This document shows positions 1 to 6,849 of a stretch of 8,540 bases of DNA, one piece after another. Positions within the stretch are counted from its first letter, which is position 1; each line of letters opens with the position of its first letter. The notes beneath the pieces are model-generated. The model searched no databases, was not told the origin of the DNA, and saw only the letters and a list, made by a program, of their open reading frames with translations. The stretch is from Pseudomonadota bacterium (GTDB taxonomy: Bacteria > Pseudomonadota > Alphaproteobacteria > Rickettsiales > SXRF01), in the NCBI GenBank assembly GCA_028873275.1, contig JAGWLJ010000048.1, positions 1 to 8,540 of the forward strand, read 5' to 3'. The translations under genes and the position numbers were made by a program.

Positions 1-137
1 GGGTCGATATAATCCGGGCCGCATTTGAAGGCGGCGATGCGCAGCCTGCGCCGCTGCAGGGCGCGCAGCAGCCCCAGCGTCACCGTCGTCTTGCCCGAGC
101 CGGAACGCGGCGCGGCGATCATCAGGCCTTTCGTCAT
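1..137 (-). CDS. cobB: Cobyrinic / hydrogenobyrinic acid a,c-diamide synthase, N-terminal fragment
   Basis: The first 45 codons of a gene that runs off the left edge of the window. The protein starts [20 protein letters not shown], with a P-loop (GSGKTT at residues 13-18) directly after a hydrophobic strand, and later shows [10 protein letters not shown] (residues 37-46, the last codon cut by the edge). This is the hallmark N-terminus of the CobB/CbiA ATP-dependent, glutamine-using amidotransferases, which amidate the a and c side chains of the corrin ring. In the aerobic pathway the substrate is hydrogenobyrinic acid and the product feeds the CobNST cobalt chelatase, so the location beside cobN-type genes fits CobB rather than CbiA. 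The start is the ATG at 137-135, preceded by a short AAGGG. The gene is divergent from cbiD across 43 bases. The C-terminal glutaminase domain lies outside the window. Confidence 0.9.
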   Translation of the reverse strand, partial: MTKGLMIAAPRSGSGKTTVTLGLLRALQRRRLRIAAFKCGPDYID

Positions 138-180
138 ACGCCCTTGATAATGCAGCTACTTCAGGGCTACAACCGGTTTC
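138..180. promoter_or_regulatory. Intergenic gap between divergent cobB and cbiD
   Basis: This is the only non-coding stretch in the window, and it separates the start codons of two divergent genes. It is therefore the natural place for leaders or promoters of both. A GATAAT at 146-151 on the + strand resembles a sigma-70 -10 box, and the - strand reads CATTAT at 152-147, but no matching -35 element is seen at the right distance on either strand. It is too short for a cobalamin riboswitch (about 200 bases). Assigning it as a promoter is inference from layout only. Confidence 0.3.
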
Positions 181-1269
181 ATGGACTTCGACCCACCCAA
201 AACGCCGCTGAAGCGCGGCTGGACCACCGGCGCCTGCGCGACGGCCGCCGCCAAAGCGGCGTTCGCGGCGCTGGTGACAGGGGAATTTCCCGATCCGGTC
301 GAAATCCTTCTTCCCGGCGGCCAGCGACCCACCTTCGCGCTGGCGCAGACACAGCTTAAGGAGGATTCCGCTTCTGCCGCCGTAGCCAAGGATGCCGGCG
401 ACGATCCGGATGTCACGCATGGCGCGCTAGTCTCTGCCCGCGTGCGGCGCAATGCGCCCGGAACAGGCATCACCTTCCATGCCGGGCCGGGCGTAGGCAC
501 CGTAACGCGTCCCGGCCTGCCGCTGGCTGTAGGCGAGCCGGCCATCAATCCGAAACCGAGAGAAATGATACGGGCAGCGATTGAGGAAGTCGCCGCACTG
601 CATGGCGTGGCGGCTGATGCCGACATCGAGATTTCTATCCCTGGCGGCGAGCAACTGGCTTTAAAAACGCTCAATCCACGCCTAGGCATCATGGGTGGGC
701 TTTCCATCCTGGGCACCACCGGCATTGTCATTCCCTATTCCTGCTCGGCTTGGATCCACTCCATCCATCGCGGAATCGACGTGGCCCGCGCTTCAGGGCT
801 AACGCATATCGCCGGAGCGACAGGATCGACCTCGGAAGCCGCCATTCAGCGGCTCTATGGCCTGCCGGAAGTGGCATTGATCGACATGGGGGATTTCGCC
901 GGCGGCATGCTGAAATACCTACGCAAACGCCCGGTGCCGCGCGTGTCCATCGCCGGTGGCTTCGCCAAGATGACCAAGCTGGCGCAGGGCCGGCTCGATT
1001 TGCATTCGCGCGCCGGCGGCGTCGACCTGCATTTCCTGGCGGAATTGGCGCAGGAAGCACATCTGCCCCCGGAAACCGTGGCACAGATGCAGGAGGCCAA
1101 CACGGCCAAGCATGCACTGGATATGGCCCAGGCTTATGCGCCGCTCCTGGCGCAGGCGGTTGCCGCCCATGCCTGGCAAACGGCGGCGAAAGCGCTGGAA
1201 GGCAGCGGCGTGGCACTGGAGATTGCCGTATTCGACCGCGAGGGAAAATTATTGGCGCGTCACTCCTGA
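181..1269 (+). CDS. cbiD: Cobalt-precorrin-5B / precorrin-5 C1-methyltransferase CbiD
   Basis: A complete 362-residue protein, the usual length for CbiD. It carries the family's N-terminal signature [16 protein letters not shown] (residues 12-27), [13 protein letters not shown] (70-82), [20 protein letters not shown] (102-121), [20 protein letters not shown] (168-187) and [11 protein letters not shown] (237-247). CbiD transfers a methyl group from S-adenosylmethionine to C1 of the corrin macrocycle. It was defined in the anaerobic (early cobalt) pathway, where CbiG first opens and deacylates the ring. Here it sits among aerobic-pathway genes and no cobF is seen, so it probably fills the CobF step on a cobalt-free substrate (inference). 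The ATG at 181 is chosen because the frame closes at a TAA at 148-150 and the signature begins ten codons later. No good Shine-Dalgarno sequence is seen, the nearest being AGGG at 163-166. Its stop lies inside the 3' end of cobM on the other strand (10-base overlap). Confidence 0.93.
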   Translation: MDFDPPKTPLKRGWTTGACATAAAKAAFAALVTGEFPDPVEILLPGGQRPTFALAQTQLKEDSASAAVAKDAGDDPDVTHGALVSARVRRNAPGTGITFHAGPGVGTVTRPGLPLAVGEPAINPKPREMIRAAIEEVAALHGVAADADIEISIPGGEQLALKTLNPRLGIMGGLSILGTTGIVIPYSCSAWIHSIHRGIDVARASGLTHIAGATGSTSEAAIQRLYGLPEVALIDMGDFAGGMLKYLRKRPVPRVSIAGGFAKMTKLAQGRLDLHSRAGGVDLHFLAELAQEAHLPPETVAQMQEANTAKHALDMAQAYAPLLAQAVAAHAWQTAAKALEGSGVALEIAVFDREGKLLARHS

Positions 1270-2018
1270 GCGCGATACCGCCGTCGGTATTCCGGATCGT
1301 AAAGCGCGCTTTCGCGGAAATCCTCTTCGGCCAGCACGCGCCCAACGATAATCAGCGCCGTGCGCTCGATGGGTTCTTTTTCCACCATGGCCTCGATGGT
1401 GGAAAGCGTGCCGCGCAGAATGCGCTGGTCAGGCCAGGTAGCGCGGTAGACAATCGCCACCGGGCAATCGCCGCCAAGATGGGGCGTCAGTTCCTGCACC
1501 ACGCGGGAAAGCGCATGGATGGAAAGATGCACCGCCAGCGTCGCGCCGATTCTGGCAAATGCCGCCAGCGTTTCGCCCTCCGGCATCGAGGAAGCGCGGC
1601 CGGAGGTGCGCGTCAATACCACCGACTGCGCCACTTCCGGCAAGGTCAGCTCGCGCCCCAACGCGGCGGCGGCGGCGGCGAAGGACGGCACGCCGGGCGT
1701 GATGGTATACGCAATGCCCCGCCGGTCAAGGCGGCGCAACTGCTCCCCCATGGCCGACCAGACCGAGAGATCCCCGGAATGCAGCCGCGCCACATCCAAT
1801 CCCTGCTCATGCGCAGCAATGAATTCGGCCTCGATCTGGTCGAGATTCAGCGGCGCGGTGTCGATAATGCGCGCCCCCGGCGGGCACCAGCGCAGCATTT
1901 CCTGCGGCACCAGCGATCCGGCATAAAGGCAGACCGGAGAGGCGGCAATCAGCTTGCGGCCACGCACCGTGATAAGGTCGGGCGCGCCGGGGCCTGCGCC
2001 GATGAAATGGATGGTCAT
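1260..2018 (-). CDS. cobM: Precorrin-4 C11-methyltransferase CobM
   Basis: A complete 252-residue tetrapyrrole methyltransferase of the CobA/CbiF fold. It shows the SAM-site loop [14 protein letters not shown] (residues 7-20), [17 protein letters not shown] (81-97), [20 protein letters not shown] (108-127) followed by [15 protein letters not shown] (132-146), and a C-terminal RTALIIVGR (219-227). This combination is specific for CobM/CbiF, which methylates C11 of precorrin-4 to give precorrin-5. The start is the ATG at 2018-2016, which overlaps the cobL stop as ATGA. A GGAG lies at 2031-2028, nine bases upstream. An in-frame ATG five codons earlier (2033) would add MECHQ and lies deeper in cobL, so it is less likely. 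The coupled cobL-cobM pair suggests co-translation. The last 10 bases overlap convergent cbiD, leaving no room for a terminator between them. Confidence 0.95.
   Translation of the reverse strand: MTIHFIGAGPGAPDLITVRGRKLIAASPVCLYAGSLVPQEMLRWCPPGARIIDTAPLNLDQIEAEFIAAHEQGLDVARLHSGDLSVWSAMGEQLRRLDRRGIAYTITPGVPSFAAAAAALGRELTLPEVAQSVVLTRTSGRASSMPEGETLAAFARIGATLAVHLSIHALSRVVQELTPHLGGDCPVAIVYRATWPDQRILRGTLSTIEAMVEKEPIERTALIIVGRVLAEEDFRESALYDPEYRRRYRAQE
1379..1405. repeat. Perfect 10-bp inverted repeat inside cobM
   Basis: The arms at 1379-1388 (TTTCCACCAT) and 1396-1405 (ATGGTGGAAA) pair perfectly around a 7-base loop. The repeat lies in the coding sequence of cobM, over the codons for residues STIEAMVEK. 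It also lies 110 bases beyond the cbiD stop on the + strand. On neither strand is the second arm followed by a run of T, so it does not look like an intrinsic terminator. It could form a stem in a cbiD read-through transcript or be coincidental. Confidence 0.4.
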
Positions 2019-3229
2019 TTGGTGGCACTCCATTGGGTGACCGTCATCGCCGGCCGCCAGCCGGTCATGCTGCCAACCGGTTCGGCGCGTTCAATACCGA
2101 TACGGATCAGCCTGCCGCCATAGCGCTTCCGTGCGGCAAGCAGCAGCGCTTCCGTTTCCAGCGATATGGCGTTGATGACCATCCGCCCGTCCGGCTTCAG
2201 CGCATTCCACGCCGTCTCGATCATCCCCTCCGCCGTCGCGCCGCCGCCGATGAAGATGGCGTCGGGCGCTTCCAGCCCGATCAGCGCCGCCGGCGCTTCG
2301 CCCTCGATAATGCGAAGGTTAGGCACACCCAGTGCGGCGGCATTGCGGGCAGCACGAGCGGCGCGCTCGCCATCTTTCTCAATCCCAATCGCCCAGTTAT
2401 CGGGATGCGCCAGTAGCCATTCAATCGCTACTGAGCCGGCTCCCAATCCGATATCCCACAATAGCTCGCCGCGCCTTGGCGCTAATGCCGATAAAGTAAC
2501 GGCGCGAATCTCGCGCTTGGTCAGCTGGCCGTCATGCTCGAACCAATCATCCTCAAGGCCGGACGCCAGAGGAACCGACGGTGCTTTCGCCTCGGCGGGA
2601 ATCTCGATGGCGAGGCAATTGAGGCGAGCGATGTCGGTCAGCGCGAACGAAGCCACCTCCATCGTGCGGATGCGCTCACGCTGGCTGTCAAGATGCTCCA
2701 TAATGCTCATATGGGCGGCGCCGAAGCCGCGTTTTGTGAGTAATGTCGCCACCGCTTGCGGCGTATGCTCATCCGCCGATAATACGATCAGCCGCGCACC
2801 CGGCTGCAGATACGGAATCAGGCGCTCCAACGGCCGACCGTTGACGCCGATCATCACCGTGTGCTGAAGCACCCAGCCCAGCCGCGCCGCCGCCAGCGAG
2901 AAGGCCGACACGGCTGGAAATACCCGCATCTCCTCAACAGGCACCTGACGCGCCAGCACCGCCCCCATGCCGTAATGAAAGGGATCGCCGGTGGAAAGCA
3001 CGCAGACGGATTCAGGCCGCATGGCCAGGATTTTCGGGAAGGCATCATGCGGCGGCGACGGCCAGGGCAGCACCTCGCCGCGAATCAATTCCTTCGCCAG
3101 TTCCAAGTGCCGCTTGCCGCCCACCACCAGCGCTGCGTCCGAGATGGCGGCACGCGCTTCGGCATCGAGTGAAGCAACGCCTTTTTCCGTGATGCCGACA
3201 ATAACCAGCCATGATATGGATGGGCTCAT
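2015..3229 (-). CDS. cobL: Precorrin-6Y C5,15-methyltransferase (decarboxylating), CbiE-CbiT fusion CobL
   Basis: A complete 404-residue two-domain enzyme of the usual CobL length. The N-terminal CbiE domain (about residues 5-215) has [15 protein letters not shown] (7-21), [11 protein letters not shown] (79-89) and [15 protein letters not shown] (105-119). The C-terminal CbiT domain (about 225-404) begins [20 protein letters not shown] (224-243). It has the class I methyltransferase SAM loop [13 protein letters not shown] (259-271) and FIGGG (326-330). CobL methylates C5 and C15 and removes the ring C acetate carboxyl, turning reduced precorrin-6 into precorrin-8X. The start is set to the ATG at 3229-3227, which gives the family's short lead-in. 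An ATG four codons earlier (3241) is possible. Neither has a Shine-Dalgarno sequence: the bases upstream on this strand read CCTCCT, its complement. The start codon overlaps that of divergent cobK, and the stop is coupled to cobM. Confidence 0.94.
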   Translation of the reverse strand: MSPSISWLVIVGITEKGVASLDAEARAAISDAALVVGGKRHLELAKELIRGEVLPWPSPPHDAFPKILAMRPESVCVLSTGDPFHYGMGAVLARQVPVEEMRVFPAVSAFSLAAARLGWVLQHTVMIGVNGRPLERLIPYLQPGARLIVLSADEHTPQAVATLLTKRGFGAAHMSIMEHLDSQRERIRTMEVASFALTDIARLNCLAIEIPAEAKAPSVPLASGLEDDWFEHDGQLTKREIRAVTLSALAPRRGELLWDIGLGAGSVAIEWLLAHPDNWAIGIEKDGERAARAARNAAALGVPNLRIIEGEAPAALIGLEAPDAIFIGGGATAEGMIETAWNALKPDGRMVINAISLETEALLLAARKRYGGRLIRIGIERAEPVGSMTGWRPAMTVTQWSATK

Positions 3230-3230
3230 G
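3227..3230. other. CATG palindrome holding both cobK and cobL start codons
   Basis: On the + strand 3228-3230 is the ATG of cobK. On the - strand 3229-3227 is the ATG of cobL. The two initiation codons share two base pairs, so there is no intergenic space at all. Each gene's leader and any promoter must lie within the other's coding sequence. The assignment rests on family N-termini: both proteins reach their first conserved strand within a few residues of these codons. Confidence 0.75.
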
Positions 3231-3971
3231 CACGTGCTCATTCTAGGAGGAACCACCGAAGCCAGTGCGCTGGCGCAGCTGCTGGCTGATGCTCCGCTCT
3301 CCGCCACCCTGTCGCTGGCCGGGCGCACGCAGAATCCAACGCTGCCACCCATCGATTGCCGCATCGGCGGCTTCGGGGGGGCGGAGGGACTGGCGGCATG
3401 GATGCGCGAACATCGGGTGACAGCGCTGATCGACGCGACGCATCCTTTCGCCAGCCGTATGCCATTTCATGCCGCGCAGGCGGCGATTAGCACCGGCATC
3501 CCGCTGCTGTCGCTGCTGCGGCCGGCATGGCAGAGGCAGTCCAAGGATCAGTGGCTGGAAGTGGAAGACCATGCGGCAGCCATCACGGCGCTGGGCGCTG
3601 AACCACGGCGTGTTTTCCTGACGGTAGGGCGCATGGAACTGGCCGCTTATGCCACCGAGCCGCAGCATTTTTATGTCATACGCAGCATCGACCCCGTTGC
3701 GCCCAGGCCGCTGCCCCATGCCGTGTGGCTGACCGGCCGCGGGCCGTTTACGGTGGAAAGCGAACAGGCGCTGATGGCGGAACATCGCATCGAATATCTG
3801 ATCTCCAAAAACTCCGGCGGCAGCGCTACGGAAGCCAAATTGATCGCTGCGCGCATGCTGAGATTGCCGGTCATCCTGATCCGCCGCCCGCCGCGTCCGG
3901 ATGCGAAACATGTCGCCACCGCTGAAGAAGCTATACAATGGATTTTGTGTATTCATGGCCTGTCCTCGTAA
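3228..3971 (+). CDS. cobK: Precorrin-6A reductase CobK
   Basis: A complete 247-residue NAD(P)H-dependent reductase. It has the N-terminal nucleotide-binding strand LILGGTTEA (residues 4-12), AGRT (31-34), GGFGG (47-51), the conserved DATHPFA (69-75), VGRMEL (133-138) and SKNSGG (193-198). CobK reduces the macrocycle of precorrin-6A, the substrate needed by CobL. The frame is open for 79 codons further upstream, antisense to cobL, but homologues begin at M-x-V-L-I-L-G-G, so the ATG at 3228 is chosen. A weak GGATGG lies seven bases upstream. An ATG at 3216 would add MDGL. The gene faces cobL head to head, sharing CATG, and its last 19 bases overlap the end of convergent cobJ. A promoter, if separate, must lie inside cobL. 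Confidence 0.93.
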   Translation: MHVLILGGTTEASALAQLLADAPLSATLSLAGRTQNPTLPPIDCRIGGFGGAEGLAAWMREHRVTALIDATHPFASRMPFHAAQAAISTGIPLLSLLRPAWQRQSKDQWLEVEDHAAAITALGAEPRRVFLTVGRMELAAYATEPQHFYVIRSIDPVAPRPLPHAVWLTGRGPFTVESEQALMAEHRIEYLISKNSGGSATEAKLIAARMLRLPVILIRRPPRPDAKHVATAEEAIQWILCIHGLSS

Positions 3972-4699
3972 TAGCGCGGGGTATAGATAAAACGCCCGAC
4001 TCTGCGCGTATGGCTCGAACCGATGATCAGCAGCGTGCGCATATCCACCTGCGCGGCGTCGACCTCGCCCAGACTGGTAATGCTTACGCTCTCATCCGCC
4101 CGGCCAATGTCTTTAGCGATAACGGCAATGGTATCATCCGATCGTTGTTTCCTGAGTAACGCCAGCGCCTGCAGCAGCTGATCGCGCCGCGTTTTCGATG
4201 CGGGATTATAAATCGCCAGTGCAAAATCGCCATCACTGGCGGCTTGCAGGCGCTTTTCGATTACTGGCCACGGCTTGAGGTAATCGGAAAGCGAAATCAC
4301 GCAGAAATCATGCCCCAGCGGCGCGCCCAATTTTGCTGCCGCCGCCAGCAGCGCCGTGAGTCCGGGAATCACTTCAACATCCAGTTCCCGCCACTGCGGT
4401 TCACCTTTTTCCATCGCCTCGAAAATTGCCGAGGCCATGCCAAAAATTCCCGCATCTCCGCCGGAAACCACCGCCACGCGCCTGCCCGCTGCCGCCAGTC
4501 GCAGTGCCGCTGCCGCACGTTCCAGCTCGACGCCGTTGCCGCTGGCATGTTTTTCCGCTGTTATCGAAGCCGGGAGATTTTCCACATACGGCACATAGCC
4601 AACGACATCGGTGGCTTCCTGCAGCACGGCAAGCGCCTCTGGCGTCAACCATTTTTCCGACCCCGGCCCGAGGCCGACCACGCGCAGCCAGCCGCTCAC
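3953..4699 (-). CDS. cobJ: Precorrin-3B C17-methyltransferase CobJ
   Basis: A complete 248-residue tetrapyrrole methyltransferase that methylates C17 and drives ring contraction of precorrin-3B to precorrin-4. It shows GLGPGSEKWLTPEA (residues 9-22), DVVGYVPYV (31-39), VSGGDAGIFGMA (78-89), PGLTALLAAAAKLGAPLGHD (112-131) with ISLSDYLKPW (135-144), and the CobJ/CbiH-specific YNPASKTR (164-171). There is no extra C-terminal domain of the kind some CobJ fusions carry. Translation starts at a GTG (4699-4697), not ATG, overlapping the cobI stop as GTGA. GGGAG at 4710-4706 stands six bases upstream and supports this start. It is the last gene of the run cobN-cobG-cobH-cobI-cobJ, and its 3' end overlaps convergent cobK by 19 bases. 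Confidence 0.95.
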   Translation of the reverse strand: MSGWLRVVGLGPGSEKWLTPEALAVLQEATDVVGYVPYVENLPASITAEKHASGNGVELERAAAALRLAAAGRRVAVVSGGDAGIFGMASAIFEAMEKGEPQWRELDVEVIPGLTALLAAAAKLGAPLGHDFCVISLSDYLKPWPVIEKRLQAASDGDFALAIYNPASKTRRDQLLQALALLRKQRSDDTIAVIAKDIGRADESVSITSLGEVDAAQVDMRTLLIIGSSHTRRVGRFIYTPRYYEDRP

Positions 4700-5418
4700 A
4701 GCCGTCTCCCTTCGCCCGGCACGACGATCAGTGAAAAATAGGGCGCATTATCATCCAGCTTTTCATGCAAAGGAAGAATGCGTTCGGCCGCCATCGTTCC
4801 ATATTCGATATAAATCGCGCGATCGATCAGCCCCGCCTCGGCCAGGGCGGCGCGCACGCGCGGCAGGTTGCGGCCCAGCTTGATCACCGCCGCCGCATCG
4901 GTAGATTTGAAACGCCGGGCAAGGCTTTCGCTGTCGAGCGTACCGGGGATCACGGTGAATACGTCATTGCCCCAGGCAATCGGTGTGCCGGCATTGGTCC
5001 AGCCGCCCGACATGCCGGTAATGCCCGGCACGACATGGCAGGGATAATCCTGCGCAAGGCGGCGGTAGAGATGCATGAAGGAACCATAGAAAAACGGATC
5101 GCCCTCGCACAGCACCGCCACATCTTCACCCGACTTCAGGCGCGCGGCGATGTTTCCCGCCGCTTTCTCATAGAAATCGTGGATCAGCGTTTCATAGCGC
5201 GGATCGTCCGCTTTGTATTCTGTGGTAACGGGATAGTTTAGCGGTAATTCCTCGTGATGGCCGTTCATCAGCGAAGCGGCGATAGCGCGGGCATGCCCCC
5301 CACCGCGTTTCTGGAAATATGCAATCAGCCGCGTTTGTGAGATAATGCGCGCCGCTTTGAGCGTTATCAGCTCGGGATCGCCGGGCCCAAGGCCCACGCC
5401 ATACAGGCAGCCGCTCAT
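4696..5418 (-). CDS. cobI: Precorrin-2 C20-methyltransferase CobI
   Basis: A complete 240-residue enzyme that methylates C20 of precorrin-2 to give precorrin-3A. It has GLGPGDPELITLKA (residues 9-22), CEGDPFFYGSFMHLY (104-118), PGITGMSGGWTNAGTPIAWG (131-150) and VIKLGRNLPRVR (178-189). The pattern EGDPFFYGSFMHLY with the later MSGGW separates CobI/CbiL from the sister methyltransferases CobJ and CobM nearby, which share only the fold. The start is the ATG at 5418-5416, overlapping the cobH stop as ATGA, with GAGG at 5429-5426 seven bases upstream. The end is coupled to cobJ. The cobalt-free CobI and cobalt-using CbiL types cannot be told apart by these motifs alone. The neighbours make CobI the better name. 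Confidence 0.95.
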   Translation of the reverse strand: MSGCLYGVGLGPGDPELITLKAARIISQTRLIAYFQKRGGGHARAIAASLMNGHHEELPLNYPVTTEYKADDPRYETLIHDFYEKAAGNIAARLKSGEDVAVLCEGDPFFYGSFMHLYRRLAQDYPCHVVPGITGMSGGWTNAGTPIAWGNDVFTVIPGTLDSESLARRFKSTDAAAVIKLGRNLPRVRAALAEAGLIDRAIYIEYGTMAAERILPLHEKLDDNAPYFSLIVVPGEGRRL

Positions 5419-6047
5419 AGTTCCGCCTCGCTGGCCAGCGCGTTCACGGCGGCTACCGCCATGGCGCTGCCGCCCTTGCGTCCGCGCACGATGACGAATG
5501 GCACCCTGCCGTCTGCGGCCAATGTTTCCTTAGATTCGGCAGCGCCAACGAACCCGACCGGCATGCCGATCACCGCCGCCGGTTTCGGCGCGCCTTCATC
5601 CAGCATTTCCAGCAGACGGAACAACGAGGTGGGCGCATTGCCAATGACGACAACGGAGCCGCCCAACCGTTCACGCCAGCATTCCATCGCCGCTGCCGAG
5701 CGCGTCAGTTTCATTTTTTTTGCCATGCCAGGCACACGCGGATCGTTCAGTGTGCAGATAATGTCATTGCGCATGGGCAGGCGGGCGCGCGTAATGCCGC
5801 TGGCCACCATGTTAGCGTCGCAGAAAACAGGTGCGCCGTTTTCCAACGCGCCACGCGCCGCCGTTACCAGACCCGGAGAGAAGAGGATATCTCCTGCAAG
5901 CTCCACCATGCCGCAGGCGTGGATCATGCGCACGGCCACTTTTTCTTCGGCGGCGCTGAAGCGGGAAAGGGCGGCCTCGGCGCGTATGATGGCGAAGGAC
6001 TTGCGGTAAATATCGCCGCCTTCACGAATGTAATTATAAGCGCTCAC
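5415..6047 (-). CDS. cobH: Precorrin-8X methylmutase CobH
   Basis: A complete 210-residue enzyme that moves the methyl group from C11 to C12 of precorrin-8X, giving hydrogenobyrinic acid. The N-terminus SAYNYIREGGDIYRKSFAII matches the family start. VRMIHACG (residues 39-46) carries His43, the position of the catalytic histidine described for 'P. denitrificans' CobH. Further motifs are FCDANMVASGITRARLP (75-91), SVVVIGNAPTSLFRLLEML (131-149), GMPVGFVGAAESK (161-173) and VRGRKGGSAM (187-196). The GTG at 6047-6045 is chosen as start: it gives the family's short lead-in and has GAGG six bases upstream. The ATG at 6113 would add 22 unrelated proline- and arginine-rich residues. The gene overlaps cobG by 14 bases and cobI by 4. 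Confidence 0.95.
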   Translation of the reverse strand: MSAYNYIREGGDIYRKSFAIIRAEAALSRFSAAEEKVAVRMIHACGMVELAGDILFSPGLVTAARGALENGAPVFCDANMVASGITRARLPMRNDIICTLNDPRVPGMAKKMKLTRSAAAMECWRERLGGSVVVIGNAPTSLFRLLEMLDEGAPKPAAVIGMPVGFVGAAESKETLAADGRVPFVIVRGRKGGSAMAVAAVNALASEAEL

Positions 6048-6849
6048 GCAAGGCCTCAATAATGGCGGACTGCCCGGAGACAATGCCTGTCGGCGGCGCA
6101 TCGGCGCGGGCATCGCAAGCCAGATGATACGCGCCAGCCACGGCTACAATGATGACATCGGCATTTCTGGAGTAGGCGCAACCCTTGGTACAGCCGGAGA
6201 TATGTACGACGTGGCCGCTGGCAGCAAGATCGGGAAAATGACCGGCAACGACTTCGGCCAACGCGCGCGTTTCTCCTTTTGCTGAGCTACAAGCGGGCGC
6301 GCCGGGGCAGCATTCGATGGCGCGGCGGGGATCATCGGAGCGAATGATGAATCCTCTCGCTGCTGCCTGCCGCAAAATATTTTCGGCACTGGAAATGCCG
6401 GAAAGGAAAACGGCGCGCCTGCGGCTTAAGGCGATCGTACCATTACTAAACTGTTCGGCCATATCGGCCAGCCAGGCCAGCATCGGCGCTTCGATGCGGC
6501 CATAAGGCAAGCCGAGGCCAATCGTGCCATTGGCAAAGCCAAGCGGCGGCGGTGATGACGGCGCGACGCGAGGTGGTCGCTGTTCCTCCGCCAGCCCCAA
6601 TACAGCCAATTTCTTAAATAATGTTTCATAGCGCTCCAGCGCGACACCGCGGATCTGCAAATTGCCGCGCGAAGTGAGATCGAGATGGCCATTGCCGTAT
6701 TCTGCCGACAGCACGGCAATAGCGCGCGCCTGCGCCGCCATGAGATCGCCGCCGCCGGTATGCAGCCGCACCAGCCAGCCATCGCCAGTTTTCATGGGGC
6801 GATGGGCGCTTGGACACCAGCCCTTGCGGAGAATGCCGGACGCGCTCAT
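6034..6849 (-). CDS. cobG: Short precorrin-3B synthase CobG (nitrite/sulfite reductase family)
   Basis: A 271-residue protein assigned to CobG, the iron-sulfur monooxygenase that hydroxylates C20 and forms the lactone of precorrin-3B. Residues 10-69 form a first ferredoxin-like half domain: GWCPSAHRPMKTGDG (10-24), then GNGHLDLTSRGNLQIRG (52-68). A short proline-rich linker (about 90-104) follows, then a second half domain beginning GLGLPYGRIEAPML (111-124). Last comes a 4Fe-4S motif with Cys181, Cys187, Cys220 and Cys224 (C-x5-C-x32-C-x3-C). The family protein is about 450 residues. The domain normally lying between the two half domains is missing here, with the frame intact. The start is the ATG at 6849-6847, overlapping the cobN stop as ATGA, with AAGGAGG four bases upstream. 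It could still be CobG-like with altered activity, but its place between cobN and cobH supports the assignment. Confidence 0.85.
   Translation of the reverse strand: MSASGILRKGWCPSAHRPMKTGDGWLVRLHTGGGDLMAAQARAIAVLSAEYGNGHLDLTSRGNLQIRGVALERYETLFKKLAVLGLAEEQRPPRVAPSSPPPLGFANGTIGLGLPYGRIEAPMLAWLADMAEQFSNGTIALSRRRAVFLSGISSAENILRQAAARGFIIRSDDPRRAIECCPGAPACSSAKGETRALAEVVAGHFPDLAASGHVVHISGCTKGCAYSRNADVIIVAVAGAYHLACDARADAPPTGIVSGQSAIIEALRERL
6054..6057 (-). promoter_or_regulatory. Ribosome binding site of cobH
   Basis: GAGG on the - strand, six bases before the GTG at 6047-6045 and inside the last codons of cobG. It decides the start of cobH in favour of this GTG over the upstream ATG at 6113, and suggests that cobH is translated as ribosomes finish cobG. 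Confidence 0.6.

Noticed and set aside
138..180. Cobalamin riboswitch upstream of cbiD or cobB.
   Set aside because: The gap is far too short for the element, and no B12-box-like sequence was recognised there or at other gene starts.
1255..1275. Intrinsic terminator between convergent cbiD and cobM.
   Set aside because: The coding ends overlap by 10 bases, and no GC-rich hairpin with a T-run is seen on either strand.
750..2123. A 457-codon open frame on the + strand spanning cbiD, cobM and the end of cobL.
   Set aside because: It is out of frame with cbiD and antisense to cobM and cobL, is arginine- and alanine-rich with no recognisable motif, and is explained by high GC content and codon bias of the real genes.
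2991..3227. A 79-codon upstream extension of cobK.
   Set aside because: It is antisense to conserved cobL sequence, and the CobK family starts at the [12 protein letters not shown] segment. It was left out of the gene.
3230..3364. A 45-codon upstream extension of cobL.
   Set aside because: It is antisense to the conserved cobK N-terminus. Serine- and alanine-rich residues there do not resemble the CbiE domain.
6048..6113. An ATG start for cobH 22 codons upstream.
   Set aside because: It would add unrelated residues inside cobG. The GTG at 6047 has a ribosome site and fits the family N-terminus.
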